Under the pieces are notes generated by a model, which worked only from the letters and a program-made list of their open reading frames with translations, did not search any database and had not been told where the DNA came from. Below are positions 54,735-63,023 of a stretch of DNA of 64,000 nt, in pieces. Position numbers and translations under genes: made by a program. Numbering within the stretch: position 1 is the stretch's first letter; every line of letters begins with the position of its first letter. The DNA is from Pseudactinotalea suaedae (GTDB lineage: Bacteria; Actinomycetota; Actinomycetes; Actinomycetales; Beutenbergiaceae): positions 62,001-126,000 of the forward strand of contig NZ_WNXY01000012.1 of assembly GCF_009733815.1 (NCBI RefSeq), written 5' to 3'.

Positions 54735-55316
54735 TCAGAGCGCCTTCAGCATCGCCGACATCAACGACTCCTGCAGCCACGTCAGGGCCATGTACAGGCT
54801 CGCGAGCGCGGCGCGGACCTCGTCGACCTCGCCGGAGCGACGACGACGGGTCGCGGCCTGGTAGACCGCGTCGGCGTCGTCGTCGGTCTGGATCTCGAGC
54901 CGCTCGGCGAGCACGAGCCGCACGTCGGTGAGGGCGGCGGCGAAGTCCATCGCCCGCTCGGGCAGCACCTCGAGCCGCTCGCCGGGGGCCAGCAGCGCCC
55001 CCCAGACCATCCGCAGCCGCTCGACCTTGGCGGCCCGGAGGTCGCCCTCGGTCAGGCGACGGAACTCCGCGGCGACGTCCTCGTCCTCGGACGCGCTCGG
55101 CAGCAGCCGTGCCAGCGCCGGGTCGCTCGGCTCGGCGACGCCGTCGGCGGACCAGGCCAGCCCGGCGAGCGGGTCGTCGTCGTCAGCGGGCCGCTCGATG
55201 TCGAGCCGCGTCCCCAGCAGCAGGGCCGTGTCGGCGACCACGCGGGACAGGATGGTCCGCTCGGTCCGGTCGAGCTGCGCCACGTAGACACCGCGCTTGC
55301 GCGCGAAGCCCTTCAT
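54735..55316 (-). CDS. DUF2017 protein downstream of clpS
   Basis: The 193-residue protein is of the actinobacterial DUF2017 family, which regularly follows clpS. Visible features are an N-terminal [29 protein letters not shown] helix, a central acidic [11 protein letters not shown] loop and a C-terminal [24 protein letters not shown] helix. No catalytic motif is seen. It overlaps clpS by 4 bases, so a role with the ClpS/ClpP protease system is likely but unproven. Confidence 0.88.
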   Translation of the reverse strand: MKGFARKRGVYVAQLDRTERTILSRVVADTALLLGTRLDIERPADDDDPLAGLAWSADGVAEPSDPALARLLPSASEDEDVAAEFRRLTEGDLRAAKVERLRMVWGALLAPGERLEVLPERAMDFAAALTDVRLVLAERLEIQTDDDADAVYQAATRRRRSGEVDEVRAALASLYMALTWLQESLMSAMLKAL

Positions 55317-55606
55317 GCGTCCTCCTGCTGCATGGTGGCCCACAGTCCGAAGGAGTGCATGGCCTGGACGTCGACCTCCATCTTCTCCCGTGACCCGGAC
55401 GAGACGGCGGACCGGCCCTCCTGGTGGACCTGCATCATCAGCGTGTTCGCGGTGCGCTCGTCGTAGCCGAAGTAGGTCTGGAACACGTAGCTGACATAGC
55501 TCATCAGATTGACCGGGTCGTTCCAGACGACGGTGACCCAGGGCCGGGCCGCGTCGACGACGACGTCGGTCTCCTCCCGCTGCTCGACGTCGGGGTGCGC
55601 ACTCAC
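55313..55606 (-). CDS. clpS: ATP-dependent Clp protease adaptor ClpS
   Basis: The 97-residue adaptor delivers N-degron proteins to the Clp unfoldase. The core is [25 protein letters not shown], with the Asn-Asp-Pro that contacts the N-terminal residue of substrates, followed by [27 protein letters not shown]. The GTG start comes 6 bases after a TAACCT box. Confidence 0.95.
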   Translation of the reverse strand: MSAHPDVEQREETDVVVDAARPWVTVVWNDPVNLMSYVSYVFQTYFGYDERTANTLMMQVHQEGRSAVSSGSREKMEVDVQAMHSFGLWATMQQEDA

Positions 55607-55612
55607 CGCACC

Positions 55613-55618
55613 AGGTTA
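55613..55618 (-). promoter_or_regulatory. -10 box TAACCT, leaderless start of clpS
   Basis: Reading leftward, TAACCT is followed by 6 bases and the clpS GTG, with no ribosome site. Confidence 0.6.
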
Positions 55619-55641
55619 GGCGAGCACGATAGAAAGACCTC

Positions 55642-56787
55642 ATGACCTCCCCCGTGCAGCGCAGCACGACCTGGCCCACGTTGCTGCTCGCGGCCGGCGT
55701 CTGGGTGCTCCTGGACCTGATCCGTGCGTGGTCGCCGACCCTGATCACGATCGTCGGCCAGGCTGCCTCGACTCCCCCGGAGAACATCGGGGCGTTCGCC
55801 CTCGGCTGCGCGCTGGTCCCCGTGGCGCTCGTGCTGGCGGTGCGACGGCGTCCGACGGCGGGTGCGCGGCTCACGTGGGTCGCGCTGGCCGTGGCGGTGG
55901 TGGCGCGGGTCGCGCTGCAGGTCAGCGAGGGCGGCTACCCGCACCTGGTGCTCGCCACCGCCGGTGTCGTGGCAGCGATGACGTGGCTGGCGCTGGCGCT
56001 GACGCGGCACGCCCAGGTCGCGGTGGTCGGCCTGGTCACCGGTGTCGCGGTGTCCGTGCTCACCCATGCGGCGCTCGGGACCTGGGGAGCGGTCTGGCGC
56101 ACCGACGTCTGGGCGTGGCTGCTGCTCGCCGCCCAGGTCGGCCTCGTGGTGCTCACCGTGGTCCGTGCCGGGCGCGGCGCCGTCCACGATCCTGCGGGCG
56201 CCGCCGGCCCGGCACTCCCCCGACGCCTGGCCTGGACGATCTGGCCGGGGCTGTTCGTCGCGGGCGTGGTGGTCGCGAACGCGGGCAGGGCGTCCGCCGC
56301 CGCCGACTGGCTCGGGCTGGGCCTGCTCGCGGCCGGCGCCGCCGCGGCGGTCATCGCGGCCCGCGCCCGCGTCTCCCGCCGGTCCACGGCGATCGCCGGT
56401 CTCGCGCTGGTCGCCGTCGTGGTGTGCGCCCTCGTGGTGGTCACCGACGGGTTGACGCCGGCCTGGGTGACGCTCGGCTACCTCGTCGGGATGCCGGCGC
56501 TCGCGCACCTGTGGGCCGCCGCCGACGGCGGTCGTGCGGGTTCTCCTGCGACCGTCGCGATCGGCGGGGTCGTCTGGGTGGTGCTCCTGTTCGCCTACTA
56601 CGCGGGGTACGACCTGGGTTACCGCGCCGACGTGGCGGTGATCGCCGTCGCGGTCCTGATCGCGGTCCTCGCCCTGCTCGGCGGTGCGCAGCGACCGGGA
56701 CGAGCGCCGCTCGGGCGATCCGCCGTGGCGGCCTCGGCGGGCTCGCTGTCCTCGCGGGGGTGGTGGCGGCCGTCGGCCCGTCGGTGA
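55642..56787 (+). CDS. Polytopic membrane protein, probably N-terminal part of a frameshifted membrane-nuclease gene
   Basis: The 381-residue reading has about 12 hydrophobic helices, from WPTLLLAAGVWVLLDLI to VAVIAVAVLIAVLALLGG, then switches abruptly to an atypical Arg/Ser/Trp-rich tail (GWWRPSARR). In the -1 frame the sequence continues as a further helix (GGLGGLAVLAGVVAAVGP) leading into an endonuclease/phosphatase domain. Membrane-plus-EEP fusions are known in actinobacteria and in CWH43 proteins, so this is probably the first part of one gene broken near 56690-56725. Two overlapping genes is the alternative. Confidence 0.75.
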   Translation: MTSPVQRSTTWPTLLLAAGVWVLLDLIRAWSPTLITIVGQAASTPPENIGAFALGCALVPVALVLAVRRRPTAGARLTWVALAVAVVARVALQVSEGGYPHLVLATAGVVAAMTWLALALTRHAQVAVVGLVTGVAVSVLTHAALGTWGAVWRTDVWAWLLLAAQVGLVVLTVVRAGRGAVHDPAGAAGPALPRRLAWTIWPGLFVAGVVVANAGRASAAADWLGLGLLAAGAAAAVIAARARVSRRSTAIAGLALVAVVVCALVVVTDGLTPAWVTLGYLVGMPALAHLWAAADGGRAGSPATVAIGGVVWVVLLFAYYAGYDLGYRADVAVIAVAVLIAVLALLGGAQRPGRAPLGRSAVAASAGSLSSRGWWRPSARR

Positions 56788-57503
56788 CCATCCGGCCCGT
56801 GGCGACGTCGACACCCGTACCCGGCACCACCACGGTCGCCGCATACAACCTGCGCATGGGCTACGGCATCGACGGCCGCTTCAGCACGCTGGAGGTGGCT
56901 CGCGTGCTCGCGCGGTCGCAGGTCGCACTGATCAGCGAGGTCGACCGCGGCTGGTACCTCAACGGCGGTCAGGACCAGCTCGCGATCCTCGAGCGGCTGC
57001 TCGGACGCACCGCGTGGTTCGGCGCCGCCGCCGACCCGGTCTGGGGTGACGCCGTGCTCATCGACGCCGACCGCGTCAGCATCGAGCGGCACCCGTTGCC
57101 CTCGCACGGAGCGGTGACCGGCGCCGGTGCGGTGGTCGTGCAGGGCGAGGTCAGCCCGATCACCTACGTCTCCACCCACCTGCAGCCCACGTCCGGCGAC
57201 GGCGTCACCGCCCAGGCCGCCGACCTCGCCGCGATCCTGGAGCAGGTGGTCGCCGGCGGCGGACCCGTGGTGCTCGGCGGGGACTTCAACATGCTGGAGG
57301 GCAGCGAGGCGTACGAGACGATCGCCGCGACCGGGCTGGTCGACGCCGATCCGGGCGGCGCCCTGACGTCCCCCGCCGACGAGCCCTCGCAGCGCATCGA
57401 CTACGTCTTCGTGACCCCGGACCTGGCGGTGCTCGACGTCGAGGTCACGTCGACGCTCGCCTCCGACCACCTGCCGGTGCTGGTCACGCTGGAGACGGGT
57501 TAG
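56760..57503 (+). CDS. Endonuclease/exonuclease/phosphatase-fold domain (C-terminal part of the same gene?)
   Basis: This 247-residue reading has the EEP-fold motifs VAAYNLRMGYG, ALISEVDRGWYL, GGDFNML and the closing SDHLPV, plus QRIDYVFV. It could cut nucleic acid or remove a phosphate from a lipid or sugar; CWH43-like relatives act on lipids. No good ribosome site precedes the GTG at 56760 and it begins in the middle of a hydrophobic helix, so it is better read as the downstream half of the preceding membrane protein. Confidence 0.7.
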   Translation: MVAAVGPSVTIRPVATSTPVPGTTTVAAYNLRMGYGIDGRFSTLEVARVLARSQVALISEVDRGWYLNGGQDQLAILERLLGRTAWFGAAADPVWGDAVLIDADRVSIERHPLPSHGAVTGAGAVVVQGEVSPITYVSTHLQPTSGDGVTAQAADLAAILEQVVAGGGPVVLGGDFNMLEGSEAYETIAATGLVDADPGGALTSPADEPSQRIDYVFVTPDLAVLDVEVTSTLASDHLPVLVTLETG

Positions 57504-58360
57504 CCCACCGCTCCCCATGCCGGCACGAGCAGGAGCCGGGTCGGCGTGCAGTCGTCGGCGGTGACGACCACGTCGGCACCGGCGTCTCCCATGTCGAGCA
57601 CCAGCGCCTCCAGCGAGCCGTCCAGGTCGCAGCTCGGACCGAGCTTCTCGCTGAGCGCGGCGCGGCCGGCGTCGGTGAGCTGCAGCGTCGCCTCCTCCGG
57701 TGCCGTGAGCACCGCCGGGGAGGCCGCGCTCCCGGCCGCACCGCCCTCCGGCGGGTTCGCCGCCCACGCCACCATGCTGATCCCGATGGCGGCCACGGCC
57801 GCACCGGCGACGAGCGTGGTGCGACTCCGGCGCCACTGCTGCGCCAACGCCTGGTACGCCGTGACGTCGAGGAGCGTGCCGACGAGACCGTCGAGGTGCG
57901 TGACGTCGGCATCGGCGATCTGTGCGGCTGTGCGGAGCGCCTGGTCGTCCGGGTCGGCGTAATGCTCCCGGAACGCCTGTGCACGGGCGGCGATCGCGTC
58001 CCGGTAGTCCGCAGCCAGTGCCGCGGCGTCAGCCCGGCCGGCCAGCAGGTACGGGTCGGCCAGGGCATCCTCGACCCCCGGCGGAGGCTTCGCGCCCGTG
58101 AGCGCGTGCAGCCCCACCGCCGGCGCCGTGAGGGCCGCGATCGTGGACCACAGCACCGCACCGACACCGGCGAGCGCGAGCAGGCCGCCGACGACAACGA
58201 CCCAGAACCGCGTGCTCCCGAGCGCGAGGCTGCCGATGCTGCTGAGCTGGGTCCCCGCGACCAGCACAGCGGCGACGGCGCCGACGCTCGCCGTCAACCA
58301 CTTCGCGGACTCCCTGATCCGGTCGCGGGCGCCGCTCAGGTCGTTGCGGGTCTCAGCCAT
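57500..58360 (-). CDS. Three-helix membrane protein of unknown function, second gene of a two-gene cassette
   Basis: I do not recognise a named family. The 286-residue protein begins with a charged segment and two adjacent membrane helices (AKWLTASVGAVAAVLVAGTQL and FWVVVVGGLLALAGVGAVLWSTI), a 110-residue helical cytoplasmic region, a third helix (TLVAGAAVAAIGISMVAWAANPP) and an outside domain with two Cys (PSCDLDG and DDCTP) that may form a disulfide. It overlaps the preceding gene by 8 bases. The N-terminal helix pair recalls membrane effectors of bacterial conflict systems, which is a guess from pattern only. Confidence 0.8.
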   Translation of the reverse strand: MAETRNDLSGARDRIRESAKWLTASVGAVAAVLVAGTQLSSIGSLALGSTRFWVVVVGGLLALAGVGAVLWSTIAALTAPAVGLHALTGAKPPPGVEDALADPYLLAGRADAAALAADYRDAIAARAQAFREHYADPDDQALRTAAQIADADVTHLDGLVGTLLDVTAYQALAQQWRRSRTTLVAGAAVAAIGISMVAWAANPPEGGAAGSAASPAVLTAPEEATLQLTDAGRAALSEKLGPSCDLDGSLEALVLDMGDAGADVVVTADDCTPTRLLLVPAWGAVG

Positions 58361-58721
58361 CGACGTCGTCGGGGAGCACATGGACCTTCAGGTGCGTCGC
58401 CTGCGAGTCTGTGAGCCCGGCGATCAGCGCGTCGAGGCGGAGGCGGTCGCTCGGGCCCGACGGCAGGTGCACGCGCAGGTCGGCGCCGTTCTCGACGCCG
58501 TCGAGCAGGGCGCGCAGCTCGGCGTCGTCGAGGTCGCGGACACGCAGGTCGCGATAGGTCGAACCGGTCTGGGTGGGGACGAGGACGTCCGGCGCCTGAG
58601 GCGGCCGCGGCGCCGGTTCCGCGCCTGCGGGCTTGCCGCCATGGATGACCAGGCGGATCCCGAGCAGCTCGGTCTCGAAGGGGTCCTCACCGCCGGTGTA
58701 GACGTGGATCTCCGTGCTCAC
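58353..58721 (-). CDS. Small soluble protein, first gene of a two-gene cassette
   Basis: The 122-residue product matches no family I know. It starts STEIHVYTGGEDPFETELLGIRLVIHGG, has a Pro-rich linker (PAPRPPQAPD), then two short segments RDLRVRDLDDAELRALLDGVENGADLRVHLP and LRLDALIAGLTDSQATHLKVHVLPDDV that look like a small alpha/beta sensor fold. GTG at 58721 is preferred because GGAG lies five bases upstream; GTG 58736 is possible. Coupling to the membrane protein gene suggests that the two proteins act together. Confidence 0.75.
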   Translation of the reverse strand: MSTEIHVYTGGEDPFETELLGIRLVIHGGKPAGAEPAPRPPQAPDVLVPTQTGSTYRDLRVRDLDDAELRALLDGVENGADLRVHLPSGPSDRLRLDALIAGLTDSQATHLKVHVLPDDVDG

Positions 58722-58793
58722 CGCAGCTCCGATCACGCGCAGGGGTGGCGCTCAGGGTAGTGGTGGCGGACACGCCGCGGTAGAGCCTGCCGA

Positions 58794-58799
58794 TAGCGT
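58794..58799 (+). promoter_or_regulatory. -10 box TAGCGT, leaderless start of pncB
   Basis: TAGCGT, seven bases, then the ATG at 58807. Confidence 0.6.
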
Positions 58800-58806
58800 G
58801 TGCGGC

Positions 58807-60117
58807 ATGTCGACGGCGCTGCTCACCGACCGTTACGAGCTCACCATGCTGCAGGCCTCGTTGGCCGATGGCACCGCCCACCGCCGGTGCGTGTTCGAGG
58901 TGTTCACCCGGCGGCTGCCGCCTGGCCGGCGCTACGGCGTGGTGGCCGGGATCGGGCGGGTGCTGGAAGCGATCCGCGACTTCCGCTTCGGGGAGCCGGA
59001 GCTGGCGTACCTGCAGGAGAACGGCGTCGTCGACGACGTCACGCTCGAGTACCTGGCCAACTACCGCTTCACCGGTGACGTCTACGGCTACGCCGAGGGT
59101 GAGGTGTTCTTCCCCGGCTCACCGATCCTCGTGGTCGAGTCGACGTTCGCCGAGGGCATCCTGCTCGAGACCGTGGTGCTGAGCATCCTCAACTACGACT
59201 CGGCTGTCGCCTCGGCGGCCTCGCGCATGACCTCCGCGGCAGGCAGCCGGCCGTGCCTGGAGATGGGCTCGCGGCGGGCGCACGAGCATGCCGCGGTCGC
59301 CGCGGCCCGCGCCGCGATGGTTGGCGGGTTCGCGGGCACCTCCAACCTCGAGGCGGGCCGCTCGTACGGGCTGCCGACGATCGGCACCGCGGCGCACTCC
59401 TTCACGTTGCTGCACGACGACGAGGAGGCCGCGTTCGCCTCCCAGGTCGCCGCCTACGGTCCCGACACCACGCTGCTGGTCGACACCTACGACATCGCGA
59501 CCGGCGTGCGGCGCGCGATCGAGGCGGCCGGCACCGGGCTCGACTCGATCCGTCTCGACTCCGGCGACCTCGGTGTGGTCGCCCGTGAGGTCCGCGACCA
59601 GCTCGACGCGCTCGGCGCGGCCGGGACCAGGATCGTGGTGTCCTCCGACCTGGACGAGTACGCGATCGCCTCGCTCGCGATCGCGCCGGTCGACTCCTAC
59701 GGGGTGGGCACCTCCGTGGTCACCGGCTCGGGCGCCCCGACGTGCGGCATGGTCTACAAGCTCGTCGAGCGCGAAGGATCCGACGGCACCATGACCGGGG
59801 TCGTCAAGGCCTCGACCTCGAAGGCCTCGGTCGCCGGTCGCAAGAGCGCGGCGCGGCGGCTCGACGCCGCGGGCCGGGCCGTCGAGGAGGTCGTGCTCGC
59901 CGGCGCCGACGCCGCCTGGACCCCGGAGGAGGACGACCTGCGCATGCTGCACGTCCCGCTGGTGCGGGCGGGTCAGGTCGACCAGCGCTACCTGGGCGCG
60001 GACGGCGTCACGCTGGCCGCCGAGCGCCACGCCACCTCGCGCGGCGAGCTCGGGCCCTCCGCCCGCCGGCTCTCCTCCGGCGACCCGGCGCTGCCGACCA
60101 CGCACGTCCGGCTCTGA
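58807..60117 (+). CDS. pncB: Nicotinate phosphoribosyltransferase
   Basis: The 436-residue enzyme makes nicotinate mononucleotide for NAD salvage. It opens TALLTDRYELTMLQASL, has the FRRLPPGRRYGV-like substrate loop (FTRRLPPGRRYGVVAG), GTSNLEAGRSYGLPTIGTAAHSFTL with the His that is phosphorylated in the cycle, and LDSGDLGVVAREVRDQLD. The ATG at 58807 fits the leaderless promoter. In mycobacteria pncB1 likewise lies next to clpS. Confidence 0.96.
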   Translation: MSTALLTDRYELTMLQASLADGTAHRRCVFEVFTRRLPPGRRYGVVAGIGRVLEAIRDFRFGEPELAYLQENGVVDDVTLEYLANYRFTGDVYGYAEGEVFFPGSPILVVESTFAEGILLETVVLSILNYDSAVASAASRMTSAAGSRPCLEMGSRRAHEHAAVAAARAAMVGGFAGTSNLEAGRSYGLPTIGTAAHSFTLLHDDEEAAFASQVAAYGPDTTLLVDTYDIATGVRRAIEAAGTGLDSIRLDSGDLGVVAREVRDQLDALGAAGTRIVVSSDLDEYAIASLAIAPVDSYGVGTSVVTGSGAPTCGMVYKLVEREGSDGTMTGVVKASTSKASVAGRKSAARRLDAAGRAVEEVVLAGADAAWTPEEDDLRMLHVPLVRAGQVDQRYLGADGVTLAAERHATSRGELGPSARRLSSGDPALPTTHVRL

Positions 60118-60151
60118 CACACGGCGTCCCCGCTCCGCTGCCACGCACCGA

Positions 60152-60196
60152 CGTCATACGCTCGGCGGCAACGGTCCCACCCCACGCATGACGCAA
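60152..60196. repeat. Second, diverged copy of the CGTCATACG/CGTATGACG inverted repeat
   Basis: CGTCATACG (60152-60160) and CGCATGACGCAA (60185-60196) match the arms of the perfect repeat at 33223-33270, with changes in the outer bases. It lies between pncB and the HIT gene. Confidence 0.55.
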
Positions 60197-60217
60197 GCCG
60201 GAGGAGGTGTGCTGCTG

Positions 60218-60640
60218 GTGTCCACCACCTGCGTGTTCTGCCGCATCGTCGCGGGCGAGGAGCAGGCGTACGAGGTGCTGCGGACCGACACCGTGGTCGC
60301 GTTCCTCGACATCCGGCCGGTCTTCCACGGGCACACCCTGGTGATCCCCACCGAGCACGTCGACACACTGACCGACCTGCCGGCCGACCGGCTCGGCGAC
60401 TACTTCGGGACCGTGCAGCTGCTCAGCCGCGTGATCCCTGACGCCCTCGGCTCCCAGGGCACCTGGGTGTCGATCAACAACGTCGTCAGCCAGTCGGTGC
60501 CGCACCTGCACACGCACGTGGTGCCGCGGACCAAGGGCGACGGGCTGCGTGGGTTCTTCTGGCCCCGCACGAGATACGCCGAGGGCGAGGCGAGCGCGAC
60601 AGCCGAGCGCATCCGCTCCACCGTCGAACGGTCGGGCTGA
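60218..60640 (+). CDS. HIT-family hydrolase/nucleotidyltransferase
   Basis: The 140-residue protein carries the histidine triad HLHTHVV and the N-terminal CVFCRIVAGEEQAYEV with a CxxC half-site, as in Hint/HinT proteins that cleave AMP from amines or aminoacyl adenylates. GTG at 60218 is chosen because GGAGGAGG lies 10 bases upstream; an ATG at 60188 falls inside an inverted repeat. Confidence 0.94.
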   Translation: MSTTCVFCRIVAGEEQAYEVLRTDTVVAFLDIRPVFHGHTLVIPTEHVDTLTDLPADRLGDYFGTVQLLSRVIPDALGSQGTWVSINNVVSQSVPHLHTHVVPRTKGDGLRGFFWPRTRYAEGEASATAERIRSTVERSG

Positions 60641-60673
60641 GCTCGCTCCGCGTCGCCGCGCAGCCCCGCGAGG

Positions 60674-62527
60674 TCAGCTCTTCCCGATGAACCAGGCGCG
60701 GACCTTCTCGATCCGCTTCTCGATCTGCTCCGAGGTGGCGGTCGCGACCTCGCCGCCGCCGCTGTGCTGCCGCAGCCGGGTGTGCAGCACGCCGTGCGGC
60801 GTGCTCGAGCGGCGCGCCCACGCCGAGACGAGCTGGTTGAGCTCCTTCCGGAGCTCGGTCAGGCGGCGGTGGTCGACGACGGCGGTCCCGTCCGTACCGT
60901 TCTTGCGCGGGGCTCTCGCGACGTGCTCGGCCTGGTGCTGGCGCAGCAGCGTGGCGACCTGGTCGGCGTCGAGCAGCCCGGGCAGCCCGAGGAAGTCGAG
61001 CTCCTCGTCGGAGCCCACGTCGCCCCCGACGCCGAACTCACCGCCGTCGTAGAGGACCTTGTCGAAGCTGGCGTTCGCCTCGAGCGCCTCGAAGCCGGAG
61101 AGCATGCCGTCGCTGGCCGATTCCTCCCGGTTCGCCTGCTCCAGCGCCGCGTCGTCGAGCAGCACCTCCCCCGGCTCGTCGCTGGTCTTGCGGTCGAGCG
61201 CGTGGTCGCGCTCGGCCTCCAGCTCACCGGCCAGCCCCAGCAGCACCGGGACCGACGGCAGGAAGATCGAGGCCGTCTCACCGCGACGGCGGGCACGGAC
61301 GAACCGGCCGATCGCCTGCGCGAAGAACAACGGCGTCGCCGCAGCCGTGGCGTAGACGCCGACCGCAAGCCGCGGCACGTCTACGCCCTCCGAGACCATC
61401 CGCACCGCCACCATCCAGCGCTGCTCGCCCTCGCCGAAGGTCTCGATGCGCTGGGAGGCGCCCGCGTCGTCGGAGAGCACCACCACGGGCGGCTCCCCGG
61501 TGATCGCGCGGAGCTGGGCGGCGTAGGCCCGTGCGGTGTCCTGATCGGTGGCGATGACGAGCCCGCCGGCGTCGGGGACGCTGCGTCGCACCTCGGACAG
61601 CCGCGTGTCCGCGGCCTTGAGGACCGAGCGGATCCACTCGCCGTCAGGGTTGAGCGCGGTGCGCCAGGCCTGCGCGATGGCGTCCTTGGTCATCGGGGTG
61701 CCGAGGCGTGCGCTGACCTCGTCGCCCGCGCGGGTGCGCCACCGCATCTGCCCGGTGTAGGCGAGGAAGATGACGGGCCGCACGACGCCGTCGCGCAGCG
61801 CGTCGCCGTAGCCGTAGGAGTGGTCGGCGCGGGAGCGCCGGATGCCCTCGGCGTCGCGCTCGTAGGTGACGAACGGGATCGCGGCGGTGTCGGAGCGGAA
61901 CGGCGTGCCGGTCAGCGCCAGCCGACGGGTGGCCGGCTCGAAGGCCTCGCGCACCGCGTCCCCCCAGGACAGCGCGTCGCCGCCGTGGTGCACCTCGTCG
62001 AGGATCACCAGCGTGGGCGCGGCCTCTGTGCGGGCTCGGTGCAGCGCCGGGTTGGCGGCGACCTGCGCGTAGGTGAGGGCGACGCCGTCGAAGTGCGCGC
62101 CGTGGCGGCCCTGGGCGTTGCGGAAGGTGGGATCGATGCTGATGCCGACCTTCGCGGCGGCGTCGGCCCACTGGGTCTTGAGATGCTCGGTGGGCGCGAC
62201 CACGGCGATCCGCCGCACCACGCCGGTCTCGAGGAGCTCGGTGGCCACGCGCAGCGCGAACGTGGTCTTGCCGGCGCCGGGCGTCGCGACCGCCAGGAAG
62301 TCGCGCGGCGCGCGGCTGAGATAGCTCTCGAGCGCGGCGGCCTGCCAGGCGCGCAGCCGCCCGGCGGTGCCCCACGCCGCACGCGCCGGGTACGCCGGCG
62401 AGAGCTGGGTCGCGGCCGCCGCCGAGGGGTGCTGCGGGTGCTGCGGCGGGTTCGTCTGCTCGTGCGGGCGCACGCCGACGGAGGCATCCCCCGCCTCGTG
62501 CCGCCCGGCCTCGGGCGGCGGCGTCAC
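60674..62527 (-). CDS. DEAD/DEAH-box helicase coupled to DUF3039
   Basis: The 617-residue superfamily 2 helicase has motif I ATPGAGKTTFALR, motif II LVILDEVHHGG, motif III ALTGTPFRSD and motif VI QAIGRFVRARR, with an XPB/type III restriction-like arrangement. The N-terminal 60 residues are low-complexity (PPQHPQHPSAAAA). The C-terminal part is helical and ends WFIGKS. GTG at 62527 overlaps the DUF3039 stop (GTGA). The role in nucleic-acid metabolism is likely, but the exact target is unknown. Confidence 0.9.
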   Translation of the reverse strand: MTPPPEAGRHEAGDASVGVRPHEQTNPPQHPQHPSAAAATQLSPAYPARAAWGTAGRLRAWQAAALESYLSRAPRDFLAVATPGAGKTTFALRVATELLETGVVRRIAVVAPTEHLKTQWADAAAKVGISIDPTFRNAQGRHGAHFDGVALTYAQVAANPALHRARTEAAPTLVILDEVHHGGDALSWGDAVREAFEPATRRLALTGTPFRSDTAAIPFVTYERDAEGIRRSRADHSYGYGDALRDGVVRPVIFLAYTGQMRWRTRAGDEVSARLGTPMTKDAIAQAWRTALNPDGEWIRSVLKAADTRLSEVRRSVPDAGGLVIATDQDTARAYAAQLRAITGEPPVVVLSDDAGASQRIETFGEGEQRWMVAVRMVSEGVDVPRLAVGVYATAAATPLFFAQAIGRFVRARRRGETASIFLPSVPVLLGLAGELEAERDHALDRKTSDEPGEVLLDDAALEQANREESASDGMLSGFEALEANASFDKVLYDGGEFGVGGDVGSDEELDFLGLPGLLDADQVATLLRQHQAEHVARAPRKNGTDGTAVVDHRRLTELRKELNQLVSAWARRSSTPHGVLHTRLRQHSGGGEVATATSEQIEKRIEKVRAWFIGKS

Positions 62528-62892
62528 CGGCGCGAGCCGAACCCGAACAGACCGGAGAAGCCGGACCGACCCGACCCACCGCCGTCGGAACCCTTGCCAC
62601 CGGAGGAGTCCCCGCCGCCGTTCATCGATGCGTAGATCTCCTTGCACACCGGGCACACGGGGAACTTGCTCGGGTCGCGCGTCGGCGTCCAGACCTTGCC
62701 GCACAGCGCCACCACCGGACCTCCGGAGACCGCTGCCGCGGTGATCTTCTCCTTCTTGACGTAGTGCGCGTACCGCTCGGCGTCGCCCGGAGCGGCCTCC
62801 TCGCGCGTCTCGGGCCGCTCCAGCACTCCGGTGGACCCGGCGGTGGAGAGCCGGTCCGGTTCAGGGGCGCTGGGAGGGAGCGGTTCGGACAT
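62524..62892 (-). CDS. DUF3039 zinc-ribbon-like protein
   Basis: The 122-residue protein contains HYVKKEKITAAAVSGGPVVALCGKVWTPTRD followed by FPVCPVCKEIY, giving three or four Cys able to bind zinc, and a Gly/Ser-rich C-terminal tail with FSGLFGFGSRR. DUF3039 genes are regularly placed just ahead of this helicase in actinobacteria, and here the two are translationally coupled, which suggests a helicase partner. Confidence 0.88.
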   Translation of the reverse strand: MSEPLPPSAPEPDRLSTAGSTGVLERPETREEAAPGDAERYAHYVKKEKITAAAVSGGPVVALCGKVWTPTRDPSKFPVCPVCKEIYASMNGGGDSSGGKGSDGGGSGRSGFSGLFGFGSRR

Positions 62893-62898
62893 GCTGCC

Positions 62899-62904
62899 AG
62901 TGTA
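62899..62904 (-). promoter_or_regulatory. -10 box TACACT, leaderless start of DUF3039-helicase operon
   Basis: Reading leftward, TACACT lies 6 bases before the ATG at 62892. Confidence 0.55.
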
Positions 62905-62957
62905 CGAACCTCGCGGGGCGGTTGCGACCCGCCTGCGCGGCAGCTGTGCAGACAGCA

Positions 62958-62986
62958 AAGGCCCGGGAGCGGTGCTCCCGGGCCTT
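62958..62986 (-). terminator. 13-bp hairpin terminator after the HU gene
   Basis: Bases 62958-62970 pair perfectly with 62974-62986 across a 3-base loop, and on the minus strand the stem ends in CCTTTGC. It is 38 bases past the HU stop. Confidence 0.8.
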
Positions 62987-63023
62987 GGTGTCAGCGGCGA
63001 TGCTGCCGCTGGTGCTCAGCTGA

